Assembly (NCBI GenBank): GCA_028293055.1
Contig: JAQGLD010000050.1
Coordinates: forward strand, 1-6,495
DNA from: Alphaproteobacteria bacterium
GTDB lineage: Bacteria > Pseudomonadota > Alphaproteobacteria > Sphingomonadales > Sphingomonadaceae
DNA: 6,495 nt
Reading direction: 5' to 3'
Made by a program: the position numbers and the translations under genes. Positions 1 to 6,495 of this stretch are shown here, piece after piece (the first letter of the stretch is position 1; every line of letters begins with the position of its first letter). The notes below the pieces were generated by a model that made no database searches, was not told the DNA's origin, and was given only the letters and a program-made list of their open reading frames with translations.

Positions 1-2
1 TC

Positions 3-1097
3 TGGCTCGACGAGACCGAGCCCGATCTCGTCCCCGACGGTTCTTTCTACTCGATCGGCTCCGGCGACCGGTTTCACAATCTCTTCCCGTTCGTCCACAC
101 CCAGAGTGTCGCCGAAGGCTCCGCCAAGGACCGTCCCGATTTCCGCAACCTGATCCTCGCCCGCGCTGCCTATCTCGGTGCCCAGAGGAACGGCGCCCTG
201 TTCTGGTCCTCCGACGTGCAGCCGAGCTGGGAGGCGCTTCGCCGCCAGGTGCCGACCGGGCTCGACTTTACCGCCAGCGGCATGGCTTATTGGGGGAGCG
301 ATACCGGCGGCTGGCAATGGCCCGGGGGCCACACCCCCGAACGCCCGCCTCTGATCGACCCCGCCGGCGCCACCGCGATGGGCGGCGACTATCCCGATTA
401 TCCCGAGCTCTTCGTCCGCTGGTTCGAATATAACAGCTTCACGCCGACCCTGCGCATCCATGGCCAGCGCCCGGCGACCGCGATCTGGCAATATGGCAAG
501 GCGGCCGAGCCGATCCTCGCTTCATGGCTGCGGCTTCGTTACTCGCTCATCCCCTATCTCTATGCGCTCGGCCGCCACACCTGGGAGAGCGGGGCGCCGT
601 TCATGCGCGCTTTGTTCATGGATTTCCCGAACGACGCGAAAGTGGCGACGATCGGCGATCAATATATGCTCGGCCCCGCTTTCCTGGTCGCCCCGGTGAC
701 CGAGCAGGGCGCGACCGCTCGCGACGTCTATCTGCCCGCAGGCGCTGACTGGTACGATTGGTGGACCGACCGCAAATATCGGGGCGGCCAGACCATCCAT
801 GCCGACGCGCCGATCGACCGAATGCCGCTCTTCGTCCGCGCCGGATCGATCGTCCCGATCGGGGTCCAGGTGCCGAGCACCGCGACGAAGCAGCCGCTCG
901 AATCGATCCGGGTGTATCCCGGGCGGGATGCCAGCTTCACCCTCTACGACGATGACGGGGTGACCAACGCCTATCGCAGGGGCGGCGGCGCCTCCGCGAT
1001 CCTGCGCTGGGACGACCAGGCTGGCCGGCTCATCGCGTCGGGCAAGCTGCCCACCGGCCAGGACCCGGCGTCTCTGGTCAAGGTCGTGGGGAAATAA
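3..1097 (+). CDS. GH31 alpha-glycosidase, probably alpha-xylosidase (5' end outside window)
   Basis: Partial gene: 364 residues are visible in one open frame from position 3 to the TAA at 1095-1097. GH31 enzymes release alpha-linked xylose or glucose from oligosaccharide ends with retention of configuration. The visible part opens with WLDETEPD, which matches the GH31 nucleophile motif of alpha-xylosidases; the nucleophile would be Asp3 (bases 9-11). RNGALFWSSD follows, with the expected acid/base Asp71 (213-215), 68 residues later, a normal spacing for GH31. Next come the active-site segments AYWGSDTGGW and RIHGQRPATAIW, then the end of the (beta/alpha)8 barrel (LRYSLIPYLYALG). The C-terminal beta-sandwiches follow: DRMPLFVRAGSIVPIG marks the proximal one and FTLYDDDGVTNAY a DUF5110-like distal one. 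The GTG at 216 lies just after the acid/base residue and is not a real start. The gene is intact here and converges on the receptor gene. Alpha-glucosidase is the main alternative; family assignment is firm, substrate is not. Confidence 0.93.
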   Translation, partial: WLDETEPDLVPDGSFYSIGSGDRFHNLFPFVHTQSVAEGSAKDRPDFRNLILARAAYLGAQRNGALFWSSDVQPSWEALRRQVPTGLDFTASGMAYWGSDTGGWQWPGGHTPERPPLIDPAGATAMGGDYPDYPELFVRWFEYNSFTPTLRIHGQRPATAIWQYGKAAEPILASWLRLRYSLIPYLYALGRHTWESGAPFMRALFMDFPNDAKVATIGDQYMLGPAFLVAPVTEQGATARDVYLPAGADWYDWWTDRKYRGGQTIHADAPIDRMPLFVRAGSIVPIGVQVPSTATKQPLESIRVYPGRDASFTLYDDDGVTNAYRRGGGASAILRWDDQAGRLIASGKLPTGQDPASLVKVVGK

Positions 1098-1299
1098 GCG
1101 CTACTTGCCAGCTTCGCCGAGAAACGATTTCGCGCGAAAAATGGGTTGGCGGAGCTTGGGCTTCGCTGCGGCGGCCGACCTTCCGACCAGACCGCTGGCA
1201 TCGCCTGTGCGCCTGCCAACCCAGGGGGGAGCTCAGGGCATTTTCAAGTCGGCCGGTATCGACCGACGGCTCGGAAAATGCGGCATTTCAACCAGGCCG
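1098..1299. other. Non-coding gap between convergent genes, rich in inverted repeats
   Basis: This 202-bp stretch separates the 3' ends of the GH31 gene and the receptor gene. I see no convincing coding sequence in it. It holds a perfect 12-bp palindrome TTTCGCGCGAAA (1129-1140) and a 9-bp inverted repeat TGGGTTGGC/GCCAACCCA (1142-1150 and 1215-1223). A longer imperfect stem lies at 1238-1281. A shared or bidirectional transcription end is the simplest reading; a small RNA is possible but unsupported. No classic GC-stem plus T-tract terminator is present in either direction. Confidence 0.6.
1238..1281. terminator. Candidate bidirectional terminator stem
   Basis: The arms GCATTTTC (1238-1245) and GAAAATGC (1274-1281) pair over 8 bp. 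Inside them GTCGG (1248-1252) and CCGAC (1263-1267) can form a second stem. The A/T-rich outer arms would give A-tract/T-tract character on both strands. A competing small hairpin AAATG-CGG-CATTT (1276-1288) shares the right arm and lies about 12 bp past the receptor stop. Its place between two convergent genes fits a shared terminator. The lack of a clean U-tract keeps confidence low. Confidence 0.35.
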
Positions 1300-4275
1300 T
1301 CAGAACTTCACTCGCGCTCCGACGCGATAGACCCGGCCGAGCGTGTCGTAGAGCGCCGGGTTCACGTCGAGGCCCGTATTGGTCTGCGGCGACGGCGCCG
1401 GATCGTGATCGAACAGATTGTCGACCTTGAAGAACATTCCGAAATTGTCGCTGACCTTCACCGTGCCCCCGATGTCGACATAGAAGGCGCCCTTCATCTT
1501 GTTATAGTCGATCGTCGGATGGTTGGCGGTCGAGGCCGGGCAGGCGCTGGTGCACACCACATATTGGTTGCCGAACACGCCATCGCTGAACCACCGCTCC
1601 TGGACGCTCAGGCTGAACTGGTCGTTGTCGTAGGTCTGCACCCCGAGCAGCTTCCAGTTCGGCGTGTTGCCGGTATTGGCCCCGGCCTGGTCGACCACGT
1701 CGACTCCGGCTATGCCCGCATTGACCAGGAACTCGCGGACATGGGTAGCGAGCCCGCGAATGGTGAAGCTGCCGGGCAGGCCCAGCGGCTTGGTCCACTG
1801 ATAGCTCGCTTCGATATCGAACCCGCTGGTCTTCCACGAGGCGAGGTTGAACGGCTGGACGTTGATGAAATTCCCGCCCTGGGTAGGACTGTCGAGCTTG
1901 AAGCCGCCGCAGAAGGCCTGGTTGCCGTCGAAGCAGAAGCGGACGATCTGGTCCGCCGACAGGGTCGAGATCACACCGCTCAGCTTGATGTTGTAATAGT
2001 CGAAGGAGAGGCTGAGGCCCGGAAGCCAGGACGGACGCGACAGGACGATGCCGAGCTCGGTGTTGCGCGCGATCTCCGGCCTCAAATTGGGGTTGCCGAC
2101 CGTGTTCTGGAACGCCTGCACCGCGACATTGCGGAACGGATCGTTGAAGCTTGGAAGCGTCGTGACGGTCGGCGCGGCGAACAGCTCCGAAAGGTTCGGC
2201 GCGCGCACGTCGCGCGAGGTCACGGCGCGAAGCCGGACGCCCTCGAGCGGGGTATCCCAGGTGCCGCCGATCTTCCACGCCCAGATCGTCCCCGAAGTGC
2301 TGTAATGGGTGACTCGTCCGGCGCCGTTCAGGTTCGCGCGGCCCATTCCGCCTCCGTTGAACAGCGGGATGTTGAGCTCGAGGAAGCCTTCGTAGACATC
2401 GTATTTGCCCTGGCCATTCTTGTAATTGCCCGCCGCCCAATTGCTTCCCAGGGTCGAGTTGAGCAAGGGATCGGCCGGATAGGCGGCGCTGTTCGGGCTG
2501 ATCGCGGTGACGCCGGCACCATAGGGATCGGCGTTCACCCGGTAGAACTCGCGGCGATACTCGCCGCCGAACGCCACCGACAGCGGCCCCGCCCACAGAT
2601 TGACCGGCTCTCCGGAGAAGTTGAGGCTCGCGACGTCCTGGGTCAGCTTGGTGTGCTGGAAGGGTCCGTTCGCGGGTGTGACATAAGCGAGCGCGGCGGC
2701 CGAAGGGGGCGTACCGCCGAATACGTTGATCGGCTGGCATCCCGCCGCCCGCGCCGTGGCGTCGGCGCATACGATTGCACTGTTGAGCAGGATCGCATTG
2801 GTCGCGGCCACATAGCGGTTCTGCAGCACGATCGTGTCGACATCGATGTCCGAGATGGTGATTCCGTGCTCGTAATAGGCGTCGTAATTCCAGCCGGACG
2901 CACCCACATCGAACTTGCCCTTGAGGCCGCCGACGAAGCGATACTGGCGCCGGTCGGTCGAGACCTTGGGATCCGGGAAATTGCCGTTGCTCGTCCCGAA
3001 GTTGAAGCTGGTGATCCCGGCCGCGCCGCAGCGATCGCGTATCACCTGCGGCAGGAATGGGTTCGCGCACTGCACGGTCAGGTTTGGCCGGTTGTAGCCC
3101 GGGCTCGGCTGGTTGCTGGTCTTCACCTCGGCCACGTTGACGGAGACATAGACCTCGTTGTTCGGCGCGAAGTCGAAGCCGAGCCGGCCGAAGCCGACCG
3201 CCCTCTCCAGCGACGACTTGAGCGACGCGCCGGAGCCCGGCGCGCCCGACAGGTCGCCGCCGATGCAGAAGCTGTTGCCCGGATAGCAACCCGATACCCG
3301 ACCATTGCCGAGCGGCAGGCCGCCCGATCCATAATTGAAGTTGTAGGGGTTTCCGGCCCGGTCGAACGCTATGCCCTGCAACGGGCCGCTGTTGATCAGC
3401 CCGTATAACGAATATTGATAAGGCTGCGCATAGTCGCGATAGTTGAACTGCGGCAGGCCGTTATTGGCCTGTCCGGTGTTCAGCAGGGTCGTGGCGCGAT
3501 ACCAGTCGCGGCTGCCGGCGAGGTCGGTGCCGAAATCGCCCGGGCCGACTCCGCCTTCATGATCATATTCGCCGCTGAGGATGAGGTGACCGCGATCGCC
3601 GGCAAAGGCCGTGCCATAGGCCGCCTGGACGAGCGCCTCTCCATCATCCTTGTAATGGGTGACTCCGCCCTGGATATTGGCCTTGAAGCCGACGAAGCGC
3701 GTGTCGGTAATGAAGTTGACGACTCCGCCCACCGCATCCGAACCGTAGGAAGCCGAGGCGCCGCCGTTGACCACATCGACCCGCTTCACAAGCAACTGCG
3801 GAAACATGCTGATGTCGGGAACCCCGGTGACATTGGCGCCGACCACGCGCTGTCCGTCGAGCAGTGTAAGGGTGCGAATGGTCCCAAGGCCGCGGAGCGA
3901 AAAGGAGCTCAGCCCCTGCTGGCCGCTCGACGTGCTGAACGTACCGGTCGCTGCGCCGGTCGAGCCCTGCAGCGACGGGAGTTGAGCGATCGTGTTGAAG
4001 ATGTTGGGCTGCGCATTGTTGGCGATCTGCTCCTCGCCGATCACCGTGGTGGGAGTCGGTGCGGTGAAGCCGCTCGTCCGGATCCGGGTGCCGGTGACCA
4101 CCACCTCGCCCTGCTCATCGCCCTGATCGGCAGCGGGCTGGGCCGCCGGCGCGGCTTGCGGGTCGGCCGGCTCGGTCTGCGCCGATGCGGGCGAAGCCGC
4201 CAGCGCGGCCGCGACCGCCGCCAGGCTGATAGCGTTACCACGCAAGCGGCGATCCAATGCGATTTTCCCCATCAT
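1300..4275 (-). CDS. TonB-dependent outer-membrane receptor
   Basis: Complete gene for a 991-residue outer-membrane transporter that would take up a large substrate using TonB/ExbB/ExbD energy. The chosen ATG at 4275 (ATGATG; 4272 is the alternative) follows AGGA by 9 nt and gives a proper signal peptide: basic N-region (KIALDRRLRG), hydrophobic core (AISLAAVAAALA), cleavage after ASPASA at about residue 32. A longer frame from the ATG at 4368 would put 31 polar residues before the signal and start inside a palindrome, so it is rejected. A Pro/Ala-rich linker leads to a TonB-box-like EVVVTGTR (57-64). A plug domain follows to about residue 190, with FSLRGLG, TLTLLDGQRVV and GGASASYGSDAVGGVVNF. 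The rest is a 22-strand-type barrel including RAPNLSELF and NPNLRPE, ending in the outer-membrane signature RVGARVKF. There is no N-terminal STN signalling domain. All ten cysteines occur as five close pairs. The substrate cannot be read from the sequence; neighbours suggest oligosaccharides. Confidence 0.95.
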   Translation of the reverse strand: MMGKIALDRRLRGNAISLAAVAAALAASPASAQTEPADPQAAPAAQPAADQGDEQGEVVVTGTRIRTSGFTAPTPTTVIGEEQIANNAQPNIFNTIAQLPSLQGSTGAATGTFSTSSGQQGLSSFSLRGLGTIRTLTLLDGQRVVGANVTGVPDISMFPQLLVKRVDVVNGGASASYGSDAVGGVVNFITDTRFVGFKANIQGGVTHYKDDGEALVQAAYGTAFAGDRGHLILSGEYDHEGGVGPGDFGTDLAGSRDWYRATTLLNTGQANNGLPQFNYRDYAQPYQYSLYGLINSGPLQGIAFDRAGNPYNFNYGSGGLPLGNGRVSGCYPGNSFCIGGDLSGAPGSGASLKSSLERAVGFGRLGFDFAPNNEVYVSVNVAEVKTSNQPSPGYNRPNLTVQCANPFLPQVIRDRCGAAGITSFNFGTSNGNFPDPKVSTDRRQYRFVGGLKGKFDVGASGWNYDAYYEHGITISDIDVDTIVLQNRYVAATNAILLNSAIVCADATARAAGCQPINVFGGTPPSAAALAYVTPANGPFQHTKLTQDVASLNFSGEPVNLWAGPLSVAFGGEYRREFYRVNADPYGAGVTAISPNSAAYPADPLLNSTLGSNWAAGNYKNGQGKYDVYEGFLELNIPLFNGGGMGRANLNGAGRVTHYSTSGTIWAWKIGGTWDTPLEGVRLRAVTSRDVRAPNLSELFAAPTVTTLPSFNDPFRNVAVQAFQNTVGNPNLRPEIARNTELGIVLSRPSWLPGLSLSFDYYNIKLSGVISTLSADQIVRFCFDGNQAFCGGFKLDSPTQGGNFINVQPFNLASWKTSGFDIEASYQWTKPLGLPGSFTIRGLATHVREFLVNAGIAGVDVVDQAGANTGNTPNWKLLGVQTYDNDQFSLSVQERWFSDGVFGNQYVVCTSACPASTANHPTIDYNKMKGAFYVDIGGTVKVSDNFGMFFKVDNLFDHDPAPSPQTNTGLDVNPALYDTLGRVYRVGARVKF

Positions 4276-4284
4276 CCGTCCCCA

Positions 4285-4288
4285 TCCT
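4285..4288 (-). promoter_or_regulatory. Ribosome binding site deciding the receptor start
   Basis: Read on the minus strand, AGGA is followed by nine bases and then ATGATG. The spacing suits the first ATG (4275-4273), and the frame from there opens directly into a signal peptide. This supports 4275 over the upstream ATG at 4368. Confidence 0.55.
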
Positions 4289-4347
4289 GTTGTTTTTCGG
4301 CGCGTGAACTCTGCGAGGCGCCACGCCGATGCATCTTCATGCTTACC

Positions 4348-4359
4348 GGATCGCGATCC
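4348..4359. promoter_or_regulatory. Perfect palindrome GGATCGCGATCC upstream of the receptor gene
   Basis: A perfect 12-bp palindrome centred about 78 bp before the receptor ATG. Its centre is 24 bp from that of the neighbouring palindrome at 4372-4383, and a shorter one, GATGCATC, lies at 4328-4335, 22 bp to the other side. The roughly two-helical-turn spacing would fit dimeric regulators on one face of the DNA. Operator function is inferred from position and symmetry only. Confidence 0.3.
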
Positions 4360-4361
4360 TC

Positions 4362-4393
4362 CCAACATCTACGACCATGGTCGCAGGTGTTGG
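4362..4393. promoter_or_regulatory. Extended inverted repeat, candidate operator
   Basis: A 32-bp dyad with 14 of 16 base pairs matching, built around the perfect core CGACCATGGTCG (4372-4383), with flanks CCAACATCT and AGGTGTTGG. It sits about 100 bp before the receptor start, between the stop of the beta-helix gene and the receptor gene. There is no T-tract on the minus strand, so an operator, for example for a LacI- or GntR-type sugar regulator, seems likelier than a terminator. No regulator gene is visible in the window. Confidence 0.4.
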
Positions 4394-4407
4394 CGCCGCT
4401 CCGGCGC
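4393..4407 (-). terminator. Short GC hairpin after the beta-helix/propeller gene
   Basis: On the minus strand, GCGCC-GGAGC-GGCGC starts directly after the TGA of the upstream gene (4410-4408) and can form a 5-bp stem with a 5-nt loop. No run of T follows. It could slow or partly end transcription before the receptor gene, or be a chance result of high GC content. Confidence 0.2.
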
Positions 4408-6495
4408 TCATGGTCGTGCCGCGTACAGTCCGTGGTGGGTGAGGATGAGCAGCGTGCGCAGGTCGCGCCCGCCGAACAGCAATTGCAGCGGCCGTTCGGG
4501 CACGTCGATCCTGCCCAGTCCGCTGCCGTCGGCGGCGTAGACGAACACCTCTCCGTTCGCGACATAGACCCGGCCGTCGGGACCTTCGGCAACGCTTTCG
4601 CCGCCGCGCGGGGCGAAGGCTCTGAGATCGGTCACCGCGCCGCCCGGACCGAGGCGGCCCGAATAGGTCCGATCCTCCGAGCCATTGGCGATCAGCACTC
4701 GCTCGCCGACCTTGGCAGTGACCCAGCCATATGTGTCGAGGCTGTCGGAAAAGCGCCAGCCAAGATGGTTCGGCGGGCCCTGCTGCCAGGCCCGATAGGC
4801 GGGGAGCACCAGGCTGCCGTCGGGCGAGACATATTCGCGGGTCTTGGGCGTGGCCATGTCGCGCGCGAACATCTCGGCGAGGGTGGTGAAGCGGTCGCTG
4901 GCGGGATCATATTGGTCGCGGAACTCGCCATTGTTCCAGACGCTGGCGGGCAAAGCGACGCTTGCGCCCGGCCGGTTCGCGACAGGCGTCGGAGCGATCG
5001 GGGTCACCGACGAAGGGTCTCCCGGCCTGAGGCTGTAAACGGTCCCCTCGGGCCCGTCCGAGGAGAGCACGAGCAGGCCGTCGGATCGGTCCACCGCGAG
5101 GTTGACCGGATCGAGCGGGGCATCGGCGACGATCGAGAGTCCGTCCCTCTCCGACCAGCCGAATATCCGGTGCGAGGGCCGATCGATGAAATAGAGCTTT
5201 CCCTTCGAGTCGACCGCGCCGCCGCCAAGCGCCTGGAAATCGCCCGCAAGGCGCTGGACCGGCGCCATCGCGGGAGTGGGGGCAGGGACCGGCGCGTCAG
5301 TCACGTCGAGCCACGCGAACTCGCGCTCGCGCACTTCCGAGCCACGGGTCATGTCCTGGATGGCATTGGAATAGGGATATTTGCTGGCTCTGAGATAGGT
5401 CCCGCAGCCACCGGAATCGCAGGTCGAAAAGCCGCTTTCGGCGTTCACGTGGACATCGCGAAAGCGGATGTCGGTCGAGCCGTAGAGCCTGATCGCAGCG
5501 GGCGCCGGCTGGAGCGACCTGGTGACCCGGTAGCCGTGATAATTGGCGAACAGCAGGTCGCTCGAGTTGCGCACTTCCAGCGCCACCGCATTGCGGCTCT
5601 CGCCTGCTTCCTCCTCGGTTTGGGGCGCGAGGAATTCCCAGTTGCGCACCCGATCGAGCACGATCTCGGCGCGCACATGATGCTCGGCGGACAGCTGGTA
5701 GACGTGCGCTGGCGTGGCGGTGTCCGACACGTAGAGCCCGGCCTGGGCATAGGTGTTGGGAGTCCACAGCCCGTTGAACGTGCCGCCCCCGCCGTCGGTC
5801 ACCCACAGGCTGGCATATTGGCCGTCCCAGCGCTTCCTCGGGTCGGCATCTGCGCTGTGATCTTCATTGTAGGGATCGAAGCGGCTGCCGTCGGCAAGGT
5901 TGGTGCCGTGCCCGCCCTGGAACTTGACATCGTCGACCAGCGAACTCTCTCCGGCGCGCCACAGCAAGGCTGTCGCGCGCGGATTGGGCGCGCCGGTGGC
6001 GAGGCCGAGGCCGGAGATGATCGCGTCGCCGCCCTTGGCGCTCTCGATCAGCGCCCTGGCCGGGCCGATGCCGCGAAAAGCGGGCGTGTCGTCGGCGAGG
6101 ACGATCTGGGTCAGGCTGGGATGGAGGCCAATCAGCACGCTGTCGGCACGAAGCTTCAAGGTGTCCGTGACCCGATAGAAGCCGGCCGGGAAATAGAGGA
6201 TCCGGTGCGTGTCGATCGCACGCTGGAGCGCGATCGTGTCGTCGCTCGTCGCGTCGCCCTTCGCGCCCAGATCGCGCACATTGGTCCAGGCCGCGACCGG
6301 CGGAAGGCCCCGTATCGCGGGTGCAGGGCGGCGCGGCAGAGCGGCGAGCGCGGCCGCGTCGATGCGGGTCGCGAAGCTGCCGGTCCGGCCCAAGGCTGGA
6401 ACGACCAGGCCGTTGGTGAAGGATTTGACTCCGTAGCGCTGCGACGGCACCGCCACCTCCCTGCCGCTGTCGCGGAATCGCGCGATAACCGGGGT
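4408..6495 (-). CDS. Beta-helix (pectate-lyase/GH55-like) and SMP-30-like beta-propeller fusion, N-terminus outside window
   Basis: The frame runs from the window edge to a TGA at 4410-4408. The first GTG inside is at 6456 (682 residues from there; numbering below uses it), but 13 further codons upstream to the edge are open. No signal peptide follows the GTG, so the true start is probably outside. Residues ~55-385 match the pectate-lyase_3/GH55-like right-handed beta-helix: NVRDLGAKGDATSDDT is the typical first-rung motif, then LYFPAGFYRV, VLIGLHP and DVKFQGGHGT. Strongly patterned segments EHHVRAE (258-264) and QTEEEAGES (279-287) may line the active groove. Cys346 and Cys351 could form a disulfide. 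A Pro/Ala linker (389-399) leads to a beta-propeller (~400-682) with VDSKGKLYFID, SPDGSLVLPA and a C-terminus (LLFGGRDLRTLLILTHHGLY) typical of SMP-30/gluconolactonase proteins. It probably acts in the periplasm or outside the cell on a polysaccharide, but neither substrate nor reaction (hydrolase, lyase or binding) can be named. It lies 132 bp upstream of the receptor gene on the same strand. Confidence 0.85.
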   Translation of the reverse strand, partial: TPVIARFRDSGREVAVPSQRYGVKSFTNGLVVPALGRTGSFATRIDAAALAALPRRPAPAIRGLPPVAAWTNVRDLGAKGDATSDDTIALQRAIDTHRILYFPAGFYRVTDTLKLRADSVLIGLHPSLTQIVLADDTPAFRGIGPARALIESAKGGDAIISGLGLATGAPNPRATALLWRAGESSLVDDVKFQGGHGTNLADGSRFDPYNEDHSADADPRKRWDGQYASLWVTDGGGGTFNGLWTPNTYAQAGLYVSDTATPAHVYQLSAEHHVRAEIVLDRVRNWEFLAPQTEEEAGESRNAVALEVRNSSDLLFANYHGYRVTRSLQPAPAAIRLYGSTDIRFRDVHVNAESGFSTCDSGGCGTYLRASKYPYSNAIQDMTRGSEVREREFAWLDVTDAPVPAPTPAMAPVQRLAGDFQALGGGAVDSKGKLYFIDRPSHRIFGWSERDGLSIVADAPLDPVNLAVDRSDGLLVLSSDGPEGTVYSLRPGDPSSVTPIAPTPVANRPGASVALPASVWNNGEFRDQYDPASDRFTTLAEMFARDMATPKTREYVSPDGSLVLPAYRAWQQGPPNHLGWRFSDSLDTYGWVTAKVGERVLIANGSEDRTYSGRLGPGGAVTDLRAFAPRGGESVAEGPDGRVYVANGEVFVYAADGSGLGRIDVPERPLQLLFGGRDLRTLLILTHHGLYAARP

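Noticed and set aside
216..218. GTG as start of the GH31 gene
   Set aside because: The same frame is open to the left edge and encodes the GH31 nucleophile and acid/base motifs, so this GTG is an internal valine codon.
1502..3289. 595-codon minus-strand frame overlapping the receptor gene
   Set aside because: It is the receptor sequence read in another frame, with an Arg/Gln/Pro-rich product and no domain or plausible start site.
1105..3408. Long plus-strand open frame (767 codons) opposite the receptor gene
   Set aside because: It lies almost wholly antisense to a clear receptor gene. Its product is Arg/Ala/Val/Glu-rich low-complexity sequence with no recognisable domain, as expected from the complement of GC-rich codons.
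4276..4368. Longer receptor N-terminus from the ATG at 4368
   Set aside because: It adds 31 polar residues before a normal signal peptide, lies within an inverted repeat, and has a weaker case than the AGGA-preceded ATGATG at 4275/4272.
4405..4417. Second half-copy of the CATGGTCG operator core
   Set aside because: It overlaps the final codons and stop of the beta-helix gene and lacks the other half-site, so chance similarity is likelier.
5297..5806. 169-codon minus-strand frame inside the beta-helix gene
   Set aside because: It is an out-of-frame shadow of the beta-helix coding sequence, Arg-rich and without any motif.

Overview
This window is GC-rich DNA, probably from an alphaproteobacterium of the sphingomonad type (Sphingomonas, Sphingobium, Novosphingobium or a relative). 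The organism is inferred from three things: base composition, a TonB-dependent receptor with the Ala-rich signal peptide, Pro/Ala-rich linker and 'EVVVTGTRI' start common in sphingomonads, and the mix of carbohydrate-related genes. No rRNA, tRNA, CRISPR array, insertion sequence or integrase is visible.

Layout. Positions 1-1097 (+) hold the 3' part of a family GH31 alpha-glycosidase, most like an alpha-xylosidase. The left edge cuts it just upstream of the catalytic nucleophile, so both catalytic aspartates are inside the window. Positions 1098-1299 are a non-coding gap between convergent genes, rich in inverted repeats. Positions 1300-4275 (-) encode a complete outer-membrane TonB-dependent receptor with a signal peptide. 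Positions 4276-4407 are a short upstream region with phased palindromes. Positions 4408-6495 (-) encode a secreted-type protein that joins a right-handed beta-helix (pectate-lyase/GH55-like) to an SMP-30/gluconolactonase-like beta-propeller. Its reading frame stays open through the right edge, so its N-terminus is missing.

How the genes may work together. An outer-membrane importer beside a GH31 glycosidase and a beta-helix/beta-propeller protein looks like part of a polysaccharide-utilisation locus. In this reading the beta-helix protein acts on or binds a plant or microbial polysaccharide, the receptor imports the oligosaccharides, and the GH31 enzyme trims alpha-linked side residues. The substrate is not fixed by the sequence; xyloglucan is one guess, resting only on the alpha-xylosidase-like active site. 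The two minus-strand genes run in the same direction 132 bp apart and may be co-transcribed, although the palindromes between them suggest the receptor has its own control point.

The most interesting items are the beta-helix/beta-propeller fusion of unclear activity, the palindrome cluster before the receptor gene, and the structured gap between the convergent genes.
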